The notes: generated from the letters alone by a model not told the origin. A stretch of 46,906 nucleotides of DNA from Streptomyces antarcticus (GCF_026627255.1 NZ_JAPNLM010000041.1:1-46906); one strand, 5' to 3'; shown: positions 22,689 to 30,772, numbered from the stretch's first letter. Numbers and translations: made by a program.

Positions 22689-22813
22689 CGGTGTGCCCTT
22701 TCCCTGATCTCGGCCACGTCGGCCTCCACGCTCCGGATGGTCTGTTCGGGAGGCGGCGGGGTGGCCCGGCCGATCCGCTCCCGGACGGAGCCGTGCCTGG
22801 ACGGGTTCACCAT
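22685..22813 (-). CDS. 42-codon remnant of the phage-holin-family gene of this operon
   Basis: The frame gives MVNPSRHGSVRERIGRA and then PPPPEQTIRSVEADVAEIRE to the stop. The second part is the usual tail of the Phage_holin_3_6-type membrane protein that stands first in this operon in other Streptomyces. Its membrane helices are missing here. GAAGG lies seven bases before the ATG, and the stop overlaps the DUF3618 start, so it is still translated and could couple the operon. It is either a relic or a tiny soluble protein. Confidence 0.6.
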   Translation of the reverse strand: MVNPSRHGSVRERIGRATPPPPEQTIRSVEADVAEIRERAHR

Positions 22814-22847
22814 GGGATCGCCTTCCGGTGCTGTCGTTATGACGCGC

Positions 22848-22872
22848 CTACCCCGGCCGCCGCGGGTCAGTC
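22848..22872 (-). promoter_or_regulatory. SigB-like promoter of the DUF3618/DUF4235 operon
   Basis: Minus strand GACT, 15 bases, GGGTAG: GNNT and GGGTA both match. It lies about 35 bases before the first start codon of the operon. Confidence 0.5.
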
Positions 22873-23119
22873 GCCGCGGGCTCCCCGCGTTGTGGGTCGC
22901 CCCGGCTCCTGGCTCCCGCTCCCGCTCCGGAAGCCGGCGCCACCGCGGCCGCTCCCGCCCGCCAGGTCACCCGTACGGCGGCGGACGGTAGCCTTCCGGG
23001 AGTCCGCCGAGAGGCGGGCGGGCGGGCGGATCCTCGGAAACTCAGGGCCGGGGAGGCTGCGGATACGGAGGCGGGAGCGGCATGACCGGGGCGGGTACCC
23101 ACCGTGCGCGGGCCGGGCG

Positions 23120-23287
23120 GTCGTCGATCTCACCCCGATGGACGTGATGATGCCGGGGACGGACGGGTACACGGCCACCGCGGAGATCCGCCGGAGCCCC
23201 GGCCACGCGGGCCTCCCGGCCGCCGCGGTCACTGCGGTCACACCGGTGACCGCGGTCACACCGGTCACCGGCAAGGCGATGCCGGGC
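23120..23287 (+). pseudogene. response-regulator receiver fragment with repeat insertion
   Basis: In one frame the DNA reads MDVMMPGTDGYTATAEIRRS, then GHAGLPAAAVTA, then VTPVTAVTPVTG, then KAMPG. The ends match the receiver core (phospho-acceptor Asp in DVMMP, the LTAKAMPG switch region of hybrid kinases). The middle twelve codons are two copies of an 18-bp unit inserted in frame. The N- and C-terminal parts of the receiver are gone, and no start codon is suitable. It is a decayed piece directly upstream of the phosphatase gene. Confidence 0.6.
23231..23266 (+). repeat. two 18-bp tandem repeats inside the receiver remnant
   Basis: Two 18-bp units with the core GCGGTCACACCGGT stand side by side with two mismatches. 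They keep the frame (six codons each) and lie at the LTA-KAMPG site of the fragment. Confidence 0.7.
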
Positions 23288-23337
23288 CCGCGCCGAGGCG
23301 GACCGCGGCCGGCACACCGCACCAACGAGAAGGGGAC

Positions 23338-25803
23338 ATGGTGAGCACCCCGTACAGCCCGTCGCAAGAACCCGAGGCGGCCCAGCCCCCGCCCACGCGG
23401 ACCGGTACGCCCGAACAGGTCCTCGTGTCCGTACCCCTCCCCGGGCTGCCCGCGCCGCCGGCCCCGCCCGACTCGGCGGTCGGCCGGCTGGTGGCCACGG
23501 TGGAGCGGCTGCGCCGCGAGGTGCGGGAGGCCGACGCCGCCGCCGACGGCCGTGCCCTGATCGAACTGGCCAAGGGCATCCTCGTCGAAAGGCTCCGCTG
23601 CGGCCCCGCCCACGCGGCGGAGCAACTGGACCGACTCGCCGGCCGGTCGGGCGTGTCCCGGCTGGAACTGGCCGCCGACGTCGTCAACCAGGCGTCCCGG
23701 GACCGGGTCAGCGAGCTCGCCGCCGACTTCGCCGAGCGCACGAAGGAGCCCCCGTCCGCAGACCCGGAGGCGCTCCCGCTCTCCGTACGGCTGCGTACCG
23801 CCGAGAGCGGCGTCCTCGCCGCGGGCGACACCCAGGCGGTCGCACGGTCCCTGTTGGAGAACGCCCTCGACCCGCTGGGCGTGGTGGCCGTCGCGGTGTG
23901 GACGGCCGGAACCGACGGATCGCTCGTCCTCGCCGGGCACGCCGGCTTCCCCGAGGCGGAGGCCGCGCGCTGGCGCTACGTCCCCCCGGAGGTGGGTACC
24001 TTCGCCCGGCTGGCCCTCACCGAGCGCGGCCCGGTCACCTCGCACCACCCCACGGACCGGGACGCCCCGTCCCTGGGCCGCCACACCTGGCCCGAGGGAG
24101 GCCGGATCGCCCTGCCGTCCGGGTCCGGCGGGCGGGTCCACGGCGTGCTGGAGGTCTGCTGGCCGGTCCCGCTGGCCCCCCAGCCGCCGCAGGTCCTGCG
24201 CCAGCTGGAGGCCCTCGCCGAACTGTGCTCCCACACGCTGCACGACCTGCCCGCGCCCGAACGGCCCCACACGGCTCCGGCCGCCTGGCCGGAGCTGGAG
24301 GAGCTCACCGATCTCGTCGACAACCTCCACGACCCGGCCCTCGTCCTCACCCCCGCCATGGACGGCCGGGGGAACCTGACCGACTTCCGCATCCAGCACG
24401 TCAACGAGCGGTTCGTCGATCCGGCCGGCCGGCCCCGCGGCGCCATCAGCGGTTCCCTGCTGCTGGAGGCGTACCCCACGGCCGCCGGGGACAACGGCCT
24501 GTACGAGAAGGCCGAGCGGGTCCACGCGACCGGTGAACCGCTGCGCAACCAGCGGACCACCCTCACGGCCCTGATCGGCCAAGTCGCCCTGCCGGCGGTC
24601 GCCGAGGTCAGCATCAGCCGGCACGGCGGAGCCCTCCTGCTGCTGTGGCGGACCGAGGACGAGACGGCGCGCCTGGCGAGCCTGCTCCAGCACGCCCAGC
24701 GGCTCGGCTGGGTCGGTGGGTTCGAGGAGAACCTCACCGCCGGACGGATCACCTGGAACAGCCAGCTGTTCGACATCTACGGAAGACCCGCCACGGCCCG
24801 CCCCGTCCCGATGGAGGAACTGCCCGACCACGCCCACCCCGACGACGGCGTCGACATCCGGCGCTTCCTGAGGACCGTCCTGCACCACCGGCGCGACGCG
24901 TCCGTCGACTTCCGCCTCCAGCGGCCCGACGGGATCACCCGGCACATCCGCGTGGTCGCCGAACCGGTCCTCGACGCGCAGGAGGGCCTGGTCGCCGTCC
25001 GGGGCGCCTACCAGGACATCTCCGCCCAGCACTGGACCGAGGTCGCGCTGGCCGCGACCCGCGACCGGCTCGCGTACACCGAGGCCGAGTCGGCCGACCG
25101 GGTCCGGCTGACCCTCCAGCTCCAGCAGGCCATCATGCCCCCGGCCCCGGCGCCGCTGGAGGTGCCGGGCATGCGGATCGCCGTACGGTACCGGCCGGCC
25201 GAATCCGAGGCGCTCGTCGGCGGCGACTGGTACGACACGGTCCTGCTGCCCTCCAAGGAGGTCATGCTGTGCGTCGGCGATGTCGCCGGGCACGGCATCG
25301 GCGCGGCGACCGGGATGGTGGTCCTGCGCAACGCACTGCGCGGACTGGCCGTGACCGGCGCCGGCCCCGGACAGCTGCTGTCCTGGCTCAACCGGGTCGC
25401 GCACCGCCTCACCGACCAGGTGACGGCCACCGCCGTCTGCGGCCTCTACAACCCCGAGACCGGGATCCTGCGCTGGGCACGGGCCGGGCACCTGCCGCCC
25501 GTCCTGATCCGCGGCGAGAGCGTCACGTCGCTGCCGCTGTCCGAGGGCCTGCTGCTCGGTGTGCTCGACGACGTCACCTACACCGAGCAGGAGATCCGGC
25601 TGGAGGGGGACGATACCCTGCTGATGTTCACGGACGGACTGGTGGAACGCAGGGACCTGCCGGTCAACGAGGCGGTGGGGGAGTTCCTCGTCCGCACCAG
25701 GGACGCCCCCCGTGACCTGGAACGGCGTCTCGACCGGCTGCTCACCCACAGCAAGTCCGACACGGACGACGACACCTGCCTGATCGGGATACAGCTGGTG
25801 TGA
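23338..25803 (+). CDS. SpoIIE-type PP2C phosphatase with ANTAR, GAF and PAS domains
   Basis: This is an 821-residue cytoplasmic sensor phosphatase. A Pro-rich start leads to an ANTAR helix bundle (about 50-120: ALIELAKGILVERLRCGPAH), a GAF-like domain (about 150-305), two PAS-like domains (about 315-430 and 445-555) and a PP2C domain (about 600-820). PP2C metal ligands are visible in VGGDWYD, CVGDVAGHGIGAA, FTDGLVE and DDDTCLI. It would dephosphorylate a STAS antagonist and so free a sigma factor. AAGGGG precedes the ATG. The next two genes encode a matching anti-sigma kinase and a STAS protein. The ANTAR module could also bind RNA, an uncommon mixture. Confidence 0.93.
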   Translation: MVSTPYSPSQEPEAAQPPPTRTGTPEQVLVSVPLPGLPAPPAPPDSAVGRLVATVERLRREVREADAAADGRALIELAKGILVERLRCGPAHAAEQLDRLAGRSGVSRLELAADVVNQASRDRVSELAADFAERTKEPPSADPEALPLSVRLRTAESGVLAAGDTQAVARSLLENALDPLGVVAVAVWTAGTDGSLVLAGHAGFPEAEAARWRYVPPEVGTFARLALTERGPVTSHHPTDRDAPSLGRHTWPEGGRIALPSGSGGRVHGVLEVCWPVPLAPQPPQVLRQLEALAELCSHTLHDLPAPERPHTAPAAWPELEELTDLVDNLHDPALVLTPAMDGRGNLTDFRIQHVNERFVDPAGRPRGAISGSLLLEAYPTAAGDNGLYEKAERVHATGEPLRNQRTTLTALIGQVALPAVAEVSISRHGGALLLLWRTEDETARLASLLQHAQRLGWVGGFEENLTAGRITWNSQLFDIYGRPATARPVPMEELPDHAHPDDGVDIRRFLRTVLHHRRDASVDFRLQRPDGITRHIRVVAEPVLDAQEGLVAVRGAYQDISAQHWTEVALAATRDRLAYTEAESADRVRLTLQLQQAIMPPAPAPLEVPGMRIAVRYRPAESEALVGGDWYDTVLLPSKEVMLCVGDVAGHGIGAATGMVVLRNALRGLAVTGAGPGQLLSWLNRVAHRLTDQVTATAVCGLYNPETGILRWARAGHLPPVLIRGESVTSLPLSEGLLLGVLDDVTYTEQEIRLEGDDTLLMFTDGLVERRDLPVNEAVGEFLVRTRDAPRDLERRLDRLLTHSKSDTDDDTCLIGIQLV

Positions 25804-25821
25804 CGGGCGCGGCGGGAACGG

Positions 25822-25869
25822 CGGAGAAGGCGAACGGCGGAGAAGGCGAACGACGGAGAAGGCGGACGG
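25822..25869 (+). repeat. three 16-bp tandem repeats between phosphatase and anti-sigma
   Basis: CGGAGAAGGCGAACGG occurs three times (two copies have one or two changes), plus a partial fourth. Sixteen is not a multiple of three, so a copy-number change would shift a frame crossing it. Confidence 0.75.
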
Positions 25870-25877
25870 CGGAGTCG

Positions 25878-26285
25878 ATGGAGTACGAAGGAAGGCAGCA
25901 CCCGGGGGTCGCGCACGAGCTGCCGAGCACCGTTGCCCAGGCTCGCGCGCGGGTCCGGGAGCTGTTCGAGAGCGTCCCCCCGGAGCGGGCGGGTACGGAG
26001 GAGGGACTCACCGACATCCTGCTGGTGACGTCGGAACTCGCCACCAACGCCATCCGCCACGGCGGTGGCCTCACCGGCTTCGGCGTCCGGCTGGGGGCGG
26101 ACGGACTCGTACTCACGATCGCCGACGCGAGCCCGCTGATGCCGGTCGCGCTCCTCAGGGAGGAGGGGTACACCGGCCCGGGCGGGTTCGGCTGGCCCCT
26201 GATCTGCCGACTGGCCAAGGACGTCTCGATCACCCGGCTGCCCGGGGGAGGCAAGAGCCTGGAGGTGCTCATGCCCGTGCGCTGA
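25878..26285 (+). CDS. RsbW-like anti-sigma factor / ATP-binding protein
   Basis: The protein has 135 residues from ATG. It shows ELATNAIRHGGG (N-box), IADASPLMPV (G1), GPGGFGWPLICRLAKD (lid) and GGGKSLEVLMPVR (end). It is the kinase partner of the phosphatase and the STAS gene on either side. An in-frame GTG at 25800, overlapping the phosphatase stop, would add 26 residues coded by the 16-bp repeat. That start would give translational coupling, whereas the ATG fits the family start but has its GGAG too close. The sigma factor it binds is not in the window. Confidence 0.9.
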   Translation: MEYEGRQHPGVAHELPSTVAQARARVRELFESVPPERAGTEEGLTDILLVTSELATNAIRHGGGLTGFGVRLGADGLVLTIADASPLMPVALLREEGYTGPGGFGWPLICRLAKDVSITRLPGGGKSLEVLMPVR

Positions 26286-26357
26286 GGGCGGGCGCGCGGG
26301 CCGGGCGGCCGGGCCGGGCAATCCGGGGGCCGCCCACCGGCGCCCGGAAGCCAACGT

Positions 26358-26390
26358 GCATGGTTGGTACAGGCCATGGGTAGTCCATGG
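26358..26390 (+). promoter_or_regulatory. SigB-like promoter with twin CCATGG palindromes
   Basis: GCAT at 26358, 16 bases, GGGTAG at 26378 gives a GNNT-N16-GGGTA match. CCATGG occurs at 26374 and 26385 and covers the -10 box, like an operator. It lies about 40 bases before the STAS start. Confidence 0.45.
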
Positions 26391-26421
26391 CCGCACTGAA
26401 CGAAGAAGAGGGGAGTCCAGG

Positions 26422-26778
26422 GTGACTGCCGACCGCTGCCATGTCGAAGTGCTGGATCAGCAGGACGGGGTGCGCGTCGTGGTGATGACGGGCGAGTTCG
26501 ACCTCGACAACGCCGGTCCGCTGCGTCTGGCCCTGGATCCGCAGGCCGAAGGCGTCCGGCGTTTCGTCGTCGACGTCACCGAGGTGTCGTTCGCCGACTC
26601 GATCACCTTGACGATCCTGCTCCAGGCGACCCTGGCGCGGGACGTCGTGCTTGCGGGGTCGCAGCCCTCCCACCTCGCGCAACTGCTCAGACTCACCGGC
26701 GCCGACCGGGTGTTCGCCGCCGCGCCCTCCGTGGCCGAGGGACGCACCATGATCCTGCCGCCCCGGGCGGCGCGGTAG
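26422..26778 (+). CDS. STAS-domain anti-sigma factor antagonist
   Basis: The product has 118 residues: VRVVVMTGEFDLDNAGPLRL, VRRFVVDVTEVSFADSITLT, ILLQATLARDVVLAG. This is a RsbV-like STAS fold; the phosphorylatable Ser is in FADSITL. It would bind the unphosphorylated anti-sigma kinase and release the sigma factor. The GTG has GAGGGGAG upstream. It is separated by 136 bases from the anti-sigma gene and has its own promoter match. Together with the two upstream genes it makes a full partner-switching set. Confidence 0.92.
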   Translation: MTADRCHVEVLDQQDGVRVVVMTGEFDLDNAGPLRLALDPQAEGVRRFVVDVTEVSFADSITLTILLQATLARDVVLAGSQPSHLAQLLRLTGADRVFAAAPSVAEGRTMILPPRAAR

Positions 26779-26813
26779 CCGGCCGCGTATCGCGGGGCGC
26801 GGCGTCGCGGGGC

Positions 26814-26848
26814 GCGGCCGTCGCGGTGTCCGACCCCGCGACGGCCGC
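26814..26848. terminator. bidirectional terminator between STAS and YihY/BrkB genes
   Basis: A perfect 13-base-pair stem (GCGGCCGTCGCGG and complement) has a nine-base loop, between convergent genes. Confidence 0.8.
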
Positions 26849-26866
26849 CTTCGTCTCCCGCCGACG

Positions 26867-27982
26867 TCAGGGCCGCAGGCCGCGCGCCGCGCGTGCCTTC
26901 GTACCGCGTGCCCGCGCCGCGCGGGCCCACGGGCCGGGGGAGCGGCCGGGGGCGGCGGGCAGGGACCCGGGTACGGCGCCCAGGGGCTCGGGTGCGGCGG
27001 CCGCCGGGGACCGGCGCTGGAGTTCGGCGTTGAACTGCGCGCCGATGAGCAGCGAGAGGTTCCCGAGCCACAGCCAGATCAGGAAGACGACGATCCCGGC
27101 CAGGGACCCGTACACCCTGCTGTAGGTGCCGAGCCCGCTCTGGCTGTACAGGGTGAACAGGAAGGATGCGGTGAGCCACAGCACCGCGGCCAGCACACCG
27201 CCGGGCAGCCCCCGCCGGGTGCGCCCCGGGCTCAGCCGCGGCCCCGTGCGGAACAGCACCAGCACGAGCGCCGTCACGACGAGCAGCAGAGCGGGCCAGC
27301 GGGCGACCGCCCAGGCCCCGCTGGTGTCGTGGCCCAGAAGTTGCGAGAGTTTGCGCGCCGCCGGCGCCGACAGCAGCAGGAGCGCGGCCCCCGCCAGCAG
27401 CAGGGCCAGCAGGGTCAGGGCGGTCAGCACGATGGTGTGCGCGGTGCGCAGCGGCGGCCGCGAGTCCGGTACGCGGTGCATGGTGTGCAGGGCACGCCGG
27501 AAGACCGCGAGGTAGCTGGACGCGGACCACAGCGCGCTGAGCAGACCGCTGATCAGCAGCGCCCAGGTGGAGCTCTGCGAACTGACCAGGCCGGCCAGCG
27601 CCTCCTGGAGCACCTGGGCGGACTGCGGCGGCAGGTACGAGGTCAGGTCGGAGACGAGCCGCTCGCGGGTCGGCGTACCGGCCAGGCCGAACAGGGAGAC
27701 GGCCACCAGCAGCGCCGGCAGGAGGGCCAGCACCGAGTAGTAGGTCAGCGCGGCCGCGCAGTCGGAGAGGTTGTCGTGCCAGCCGCGGACGACGGTGCCG
27801 CGCAGCACGCCGCCGATGCGCGCGCGGAAGGGCACGGTCGGGCGCGGCGACGGGGGTGGAGGGGAGGGCGGCGAGGGGAGCGGAGGCGGCGACGGGACCA
27901 CTGCGCGCTCAGATTCCGGACCCGGACGCGGGCCGTGCGTGAGGAGACATGGGACCCGTCTACCCCCAGCCCGGTCCGGCAT
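26867..27982 (-). CDS. YihY/virulence-factor BrkB family membrane protein
   Basis: The protein has up to 371 residues with six hydrophobic segments. Family marks are DNLSDCAAALTYYSVLALLPALL near the first helix and SRVYGSLAGIVVFLIWLWLGNLSLLIGAQFNAEL near the last. The function of the family is unsettled; it is wrongly known as ribonuclease BN and is an integral membrane protein. The N-terminal 50 residues are Pro/Ser-rich and probably disordered. The ATG lacks a ribosome site, and a GTG at 27901 may be the real start. The C-terminal tail is Arg/Ala-rich. Confidence 0.9.
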   Translation of the reverse strand: MPDRAGGRRVPCLLTHGPRPGPESERAVVPSPPPLPSPPSPPPPSPRPTVPFRARIGGVLRGTVVRGWHDNLSDCAAALTYYSVLALLPALLVAVSLFGLAGTPTRERLVSDLTSYLPPQSAQVLQEALAGLVSSQSSTWALLISGLLSALWSASSYLAVFRRALHTMHRVPDSRPPLRTAHTIVLTALTLLALLLAGAALLLLSAPAARKLSQLLGHDTSGAWAVARWPALLLVVTALVLVLFRTGPRLSPGRTRRGLPGGVLAAVLWLTASFLFTLYSQSGLGTYSRVYGSLAGIVVFLIWLWLGNLSLLIGAQFNAELQRRSPAAAAPEPLGAVPGSLPAAPGRSPGPWARAARARGTKARAARGLRP

Positions 27983-28101
27983 ACGACGGGGACGGTGAAA
28001 TGAATCAGTCCATCAATAGTGGCAAAACGGCGGAAAACGGGAAGTGCGACGAGGGACGTCCCCTCTCACGGCCGCACCGCGGCAGACAGGCAGGCAACAG
28101 C

Positions 28102-28681
28102 GTGCTCATCGATCTCGCCGGGAAGACCGCACTGGTCACCGGCTCGACCCAAGGCATCGGCGCGGCGATCGCGGCCGGCCCTGGAGATCGACGACGCCGA
28201 GTGGCGCCGCTACTTCGAGACGAACGTGCTCACGGCCGTCCGGACCACCCGGCACTACCTGCCGGGCATGATCGGATGCTCGTGGGGCCGCGTGCAGAAC
28301 ATCGCCAGCGACTCGGCCGTGGCGATCCCGGCGGAGATGATCCATTACGGCATGTCCAAGACGGCCTTCCTCGCGGTGTCGCGGGGCTTCGCAAAGGAGG
28401 CCGCGGGGACGGGCGTGACCGTGAACTCGGTCATCGCCGGACCCACGCACCCGGGAGGGGGCGAGGACTTCGTCTACGGGCTCGTGGACCCGGACCTTCC
28501 CTGGGACGAGGCCCAGCGGGCGTTCATGCGCGAGTACCGGCCCCGGTCACTGCTGCAGCGGCTCATCGAGCCGGAGGAGATCGCGCACATGGTGGTCTAC
28601 CTCAGCTCGTCCTTCGCCTCGGCGACCACCGGCGGCGCCCTCCGCGTCGACGGCGGCTACGTCGATTCGATCCTTCCCTGA
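28102..28681 (+). pseudogene. short-chain dehydrogenase with internal deletion and frameshift
   Basis: One frame begins LIDLAGKTALVTGSTQGIGAAIA (the NAD-binding glycine motif) and fails at about 28176. Another frame takes over at ALEIDDAEWRRYFETNVLTA, then SWGRVQNIASDSA, then MIHYGMSKTAFLAVSRGFAKE (Tyr and Lys of the active site), and ends GGALRVDGGYVDSI. About 80 residues between the glycine motif and ALEIDD are missing, and the joint changes frame. The catalytic Ser, Tyr and Lys remain but no complete cofactor site does. It is best read as an inactive deletion remnant. Confidence 0.85.
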
Positions 28682-28716
28682 GGACCGGCCGCTCGGCCGT
28701 ATCGGAGCAGCCGGCC

Positions 28717-28742
28717 GTTTCTGTGCAAGCGCTTGTGTGTAA
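28717..28742 (+). promoter_or_regulatory. SigB-like promoter with palindrome in its spacer
   Basis: GTTT, 16 bases, GTGTAA (one mismatch to GGGTAA). The spacer contains the palindrome CAAGCGCTTG at 28726-28735, a possible repressor site. It lies about 45 bases before the hydrophobic-protein start. Confidence 0.5.
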
Positions 28743-28785
28743 AGGCGGGACGGCGGGGCAGCAGAGGCTCTGGAGGTTGATAACA

Positions 28786-28947
28786 ATGGTTCCCCTGCTT
28801 CTTGTTCTTCTGCTCGCCCTGATCCTGTTCGGTGCCGGTTTCGCCCTGAAGGCATTGTGGTGGATCGCGGTCATCGTGCTGGTCGTCTGGCTCGTCGGCT
28901 TTGTCGCCCGCCCCAAGGGCAGTAGCGGTCGTTGGTACCGCTGGTAG
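28786..28947 (+). CDS. small hydrophobic protein
   Basis: The product has 53 residues: two membrane helices (VPLLLVLLLALILFGAGFAL and LWWIAVIVLVVWLVGFVA) joined by a Lys turn and ending in a basic GRWYRW tail. Near-identical small proteins are widespread in Streptomyces under the name hydrophobic protein. GGAGG stands nine bases before the ATG. The PRC-barrel gene follows 67 bases later, likely on the same transcript. The function is unknown, perhaps in membrane stress. Confidence 0.85.
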   Translation: MVPLLLVLLLALILFGAGFALKALWWIAVIVLVVWLVGFVARPKGSSGRWYRW

Positions 28948-29014
28948 CCGCTGTCGCCTTTGGTGGCCGGCCTGTCGGGCCATCGGCCGTTCGATATCGA
29001 GGAGTTGTCTTTAC

Positions 29015-29383
29015 ATGACGAACAACGTGTGGGCCTATCGCCAGACTTCGGGTCATCTCCGTGGCACCGACCTGACCGGATTCAAGGTCGAGGCGACCGA
29101 GGGAGTCATCGGCAAGGTCGACAAGCACTCCGACGAAGTCGGTTCGTCCTACCTGGTGGTCGACACCGGTGTATGGATCTTCGGCAAGGAGATCCTTCTT
29201 CCGGCGGGCGCCATCACGAAGGTCGACGTGGACGGGAAGAAGGTTTACGTCGACCGGACGAAGGACGAGATCAAGGGCGCTCCGGAGTTCCACCGGAACA
29301 AGCACCTGGACGACGCCGAGTACCACGAGCAACTCGGCGTCTACTACGGCACGGGCGTCCCGTTCGGCGGCCGCCCCGCCTGA
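29015..29383 (+). CDS. PRC-barrel domain protein
   Basis: The protein has 122 residues. The PRC-barrel fold runs from about residue 18 to 85: TDLTGFKVEATEGVIGKVDK, SSYLVVDTGVWIFGKEILLP, then VDGKKVYVDRTKDEIKGAPE. The C-terminal part (YHEQLGVYYGTG) is typical of actinobacterial stress versions. The barrel mediates protein or RNA contacts; no enzyme activity is expected. GAGGAG lies upstream of the ATG. It follows the hydrophobic-protein gene, and a strong terminator follows. Confidence 0.9.
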   Translation: MTNNVWAYRQTSGHLRGTDLTGFKVEATEGVIGKVDKHSDEVGSSYLVVDTGVWIFGKEILLPAGAITKVDVDGKKVYVDRTKDEIKGAPEFHRNKHLDDAEYHEQLGVYYGTGVPFGGRPA

Positions 29384-29400
29384 TGTCTGTTGCCCGACCC

Positions 29401-29428
29401 GGGGGCCCGCACTACGGTGCGGACCCCC
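29401..29428. terminator. bidirectional terminator between PRC and NlpC/P60 genes
   Basis: An 11-base-pair stem with one mismatch (GGGGGCCCGCAC against GTGCGGACCCCC) has a TACG loop, between convergent genes. Confidence 0.8.
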
Positions 29429-29454
29429 GTTGGCGTGCCGGAAGTGCGTCCAGG

Positions 29455-29961
29455 TCAACCGGCGCGGCCGTACCGGACGTTCCCGCTCCAGATTCGCTCC
29501 AGCCGTACGCGGGTGCCCGGGCGGGGGGCGTGCCAGATCTTGTCGTGGCCGGCGTAGATGCCGACGTGTTCCACGGTCGAGCCGTTGGGAAAGAACACCA
29601 GGTCCCCCAATGCGCGGTTGCTGCGGGAAACATGCGAGGTCTGCTCGTACTGCTGCTCCGCGGTGCGGGGCAGACGTCTTCCCGCTTTCCTGAACGAATA
29701 GATCATGAGGCCCGAGCAGTCGAACCGTTTGGGGCCCGTCGCCCCGCGGGCGTACGGGGCCCCTTCCTTGGAAGCCGCAACGGCGACCGCTCTGGCGCCG
29801 TACTGCGGAGCCGCGTTGGCGGGTGACGCGGGGTCGGCCAGTATGCCGGCTGTCAGGGCGAAGAGGAGCGGAAAGACGCGAGGGATTCGAAATCTGGCGG
29901 CGCGGCGAGCAAGTGGGTAACCCTGTCGAGTCTTACGGGAGTCGGCCCTCGGGACGGACAT
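29455..29961 (-). CDS. NlpC/P60 cell-wall hydrolase
   Basis: The protein has 168 residues. A signal peptide (RVFPLLFALTAGILADPASP, then ANA) sends it out of the cell. The C40 peptidase triad is visible: Cys82 in FDCSG, His132 in EHVGIY and His144 in IWHAP. Such enzymes cut the peptide stem of peptidoglycan (D-Glu to diamino acid). GGAGG stands seven bases before the ATG. There is no additional binding domain, so it is a minimal hydrolase. A roughly 140-base AT-richer leader lies between a promoter-like site and the start. Confidence 0.93.
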   Translation of the reverse strand: MSVPRADSRKTRQGYPLARRAARFRIPRVFPLLFALTAGILADPASPANAAPQYGARAVAVAASKEGAPYARGATGPKRFDCSGLMIYSFRKAGRRLPRTAEQQYEQTSHVSRSNRALGDLVFFPNGSTVEHVGIYAGHDKIWHAPRPGTRVRLERIWSGNVRYGRAG

Positions 29962-30101
29962 CGTAGTACCTCCGCGTTCGGATGCAGATAGCGGTCGATC
30001 GGATACCTGAAGGCCCTGCTTTCAGTGACGTGATTCCTGGCGTTCAACGGCCGACAGTTTTCTCCGATGGCGTCCCGAATTCCTTTCCGGACATGGTTTG
30101 G

Positions 30102-30130
30102 ATTGTATCGATTCTGTAACAGATCTGCGA
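30102..30130 (-). promoter_or_regulatory. vegetative-like promoter of the NlpC/P60 gene
   Basis: On the minus strand TTCGCA, 18 bases, TACAAT, in a stretch unusually AT-rich for this DNA. I looked for a c-di-AMP riboswitch in the leader and did not see it. Confidence 0.4.
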
Positions 30131-30143
30131 ATATATGCAAAAA

Positions 30144-30169
30144 CGACACGCGTTGACGTCGGCGTGTCG
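30144..30169 (-). terminator. intrinsic terminator with T-tract (minus strand)
   Basis: CGACACGC and GCGTGTCG form eight perfect pairs with a ten-base loop, followed on the minus strand by TTTTT. It would end transcripts coming from the right before the NlpC/P60 promoter. Confidence 0.65.
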
Positions 30170-30772
30170 GGACCCGGGAAGGTGTCGCGTCCACGAGATG
30201 CCCCGCCGCGGGAGAGGGGAGTCGCGGAGTCCGGACCGTGACGGCGGTGCGCGACGCGAAGCGTGCCGACCGCCGAACAGGCCTGATGGGCAACGGGGTT
30301 GGCGGCGGAGTTGGGCGGCGCGCGGCGGGTCGGCCGCAGAGGGGGAAAGGCGCCGGCGCGGCCCTCGCGTGCCGCGTACGGGGTCGGGCGGAACAGCGTT
30401 CCGCGCGCGGAGGCACCGCCACCCGTACGCGTGCCGGGTGCGCAGTCGTGGGGGCGCGGGTGACCGGCCGTCACGCGGACGCCGCCGCACCGCGCCGCCA
30501 CCACGAGCGGCAACTGCCCCCTGCGGTGCGCGGGCCGGCGTCGCCGGCCCTGACGGACCCGTCGGACGCTTCGAGAGCGCGGCCCGCTGCACGGCGGACG
30601 TCCCAGGGGACGGGGCTCTTCGCCACCGGCCCGCCCGGCGACGCGCACGGGTCCGGGGCACACGGTGTCGCGGGGAGCCCGGCATCGCCGGGCCGGGTTC
30701 GGCGGAGCGGACGGCGGACCCGGAACGTGCCTGCCGACGCCTGGTGCGGGGCGTCGTCCCGGGTCCGGCGGG
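30170..30772. other. 600-base gene-free stretch
   Basis: Several open frames exist on both strands, but all are Arg/Pro/Gly-rich with no ribosome site or family match. I see no gene here. Confidence 0.5.

Noticed and set aside
22867..25749. A 960-codon open frame antisense to the SpoIIE phosphatase gene
   Set aside because: Its product is Gly/Arg/Gln-rich without domains. Long antisense frames follow from strong GC bias at third codon positions.
29962..30140. Possible c-di-AMP (ydaO-type) riboswitch before the NlpC/P60 gene
   Set aside because: Cell-wall hydrolase genes often carry it, but I could not find its conserved blocks in this leader.
30170..30772. Open frames on both strands in the gap before YceI
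   Set aside because: All are Arg/Pro-rich, overlap each other on both strands, and have no ribosome site or family pattern.
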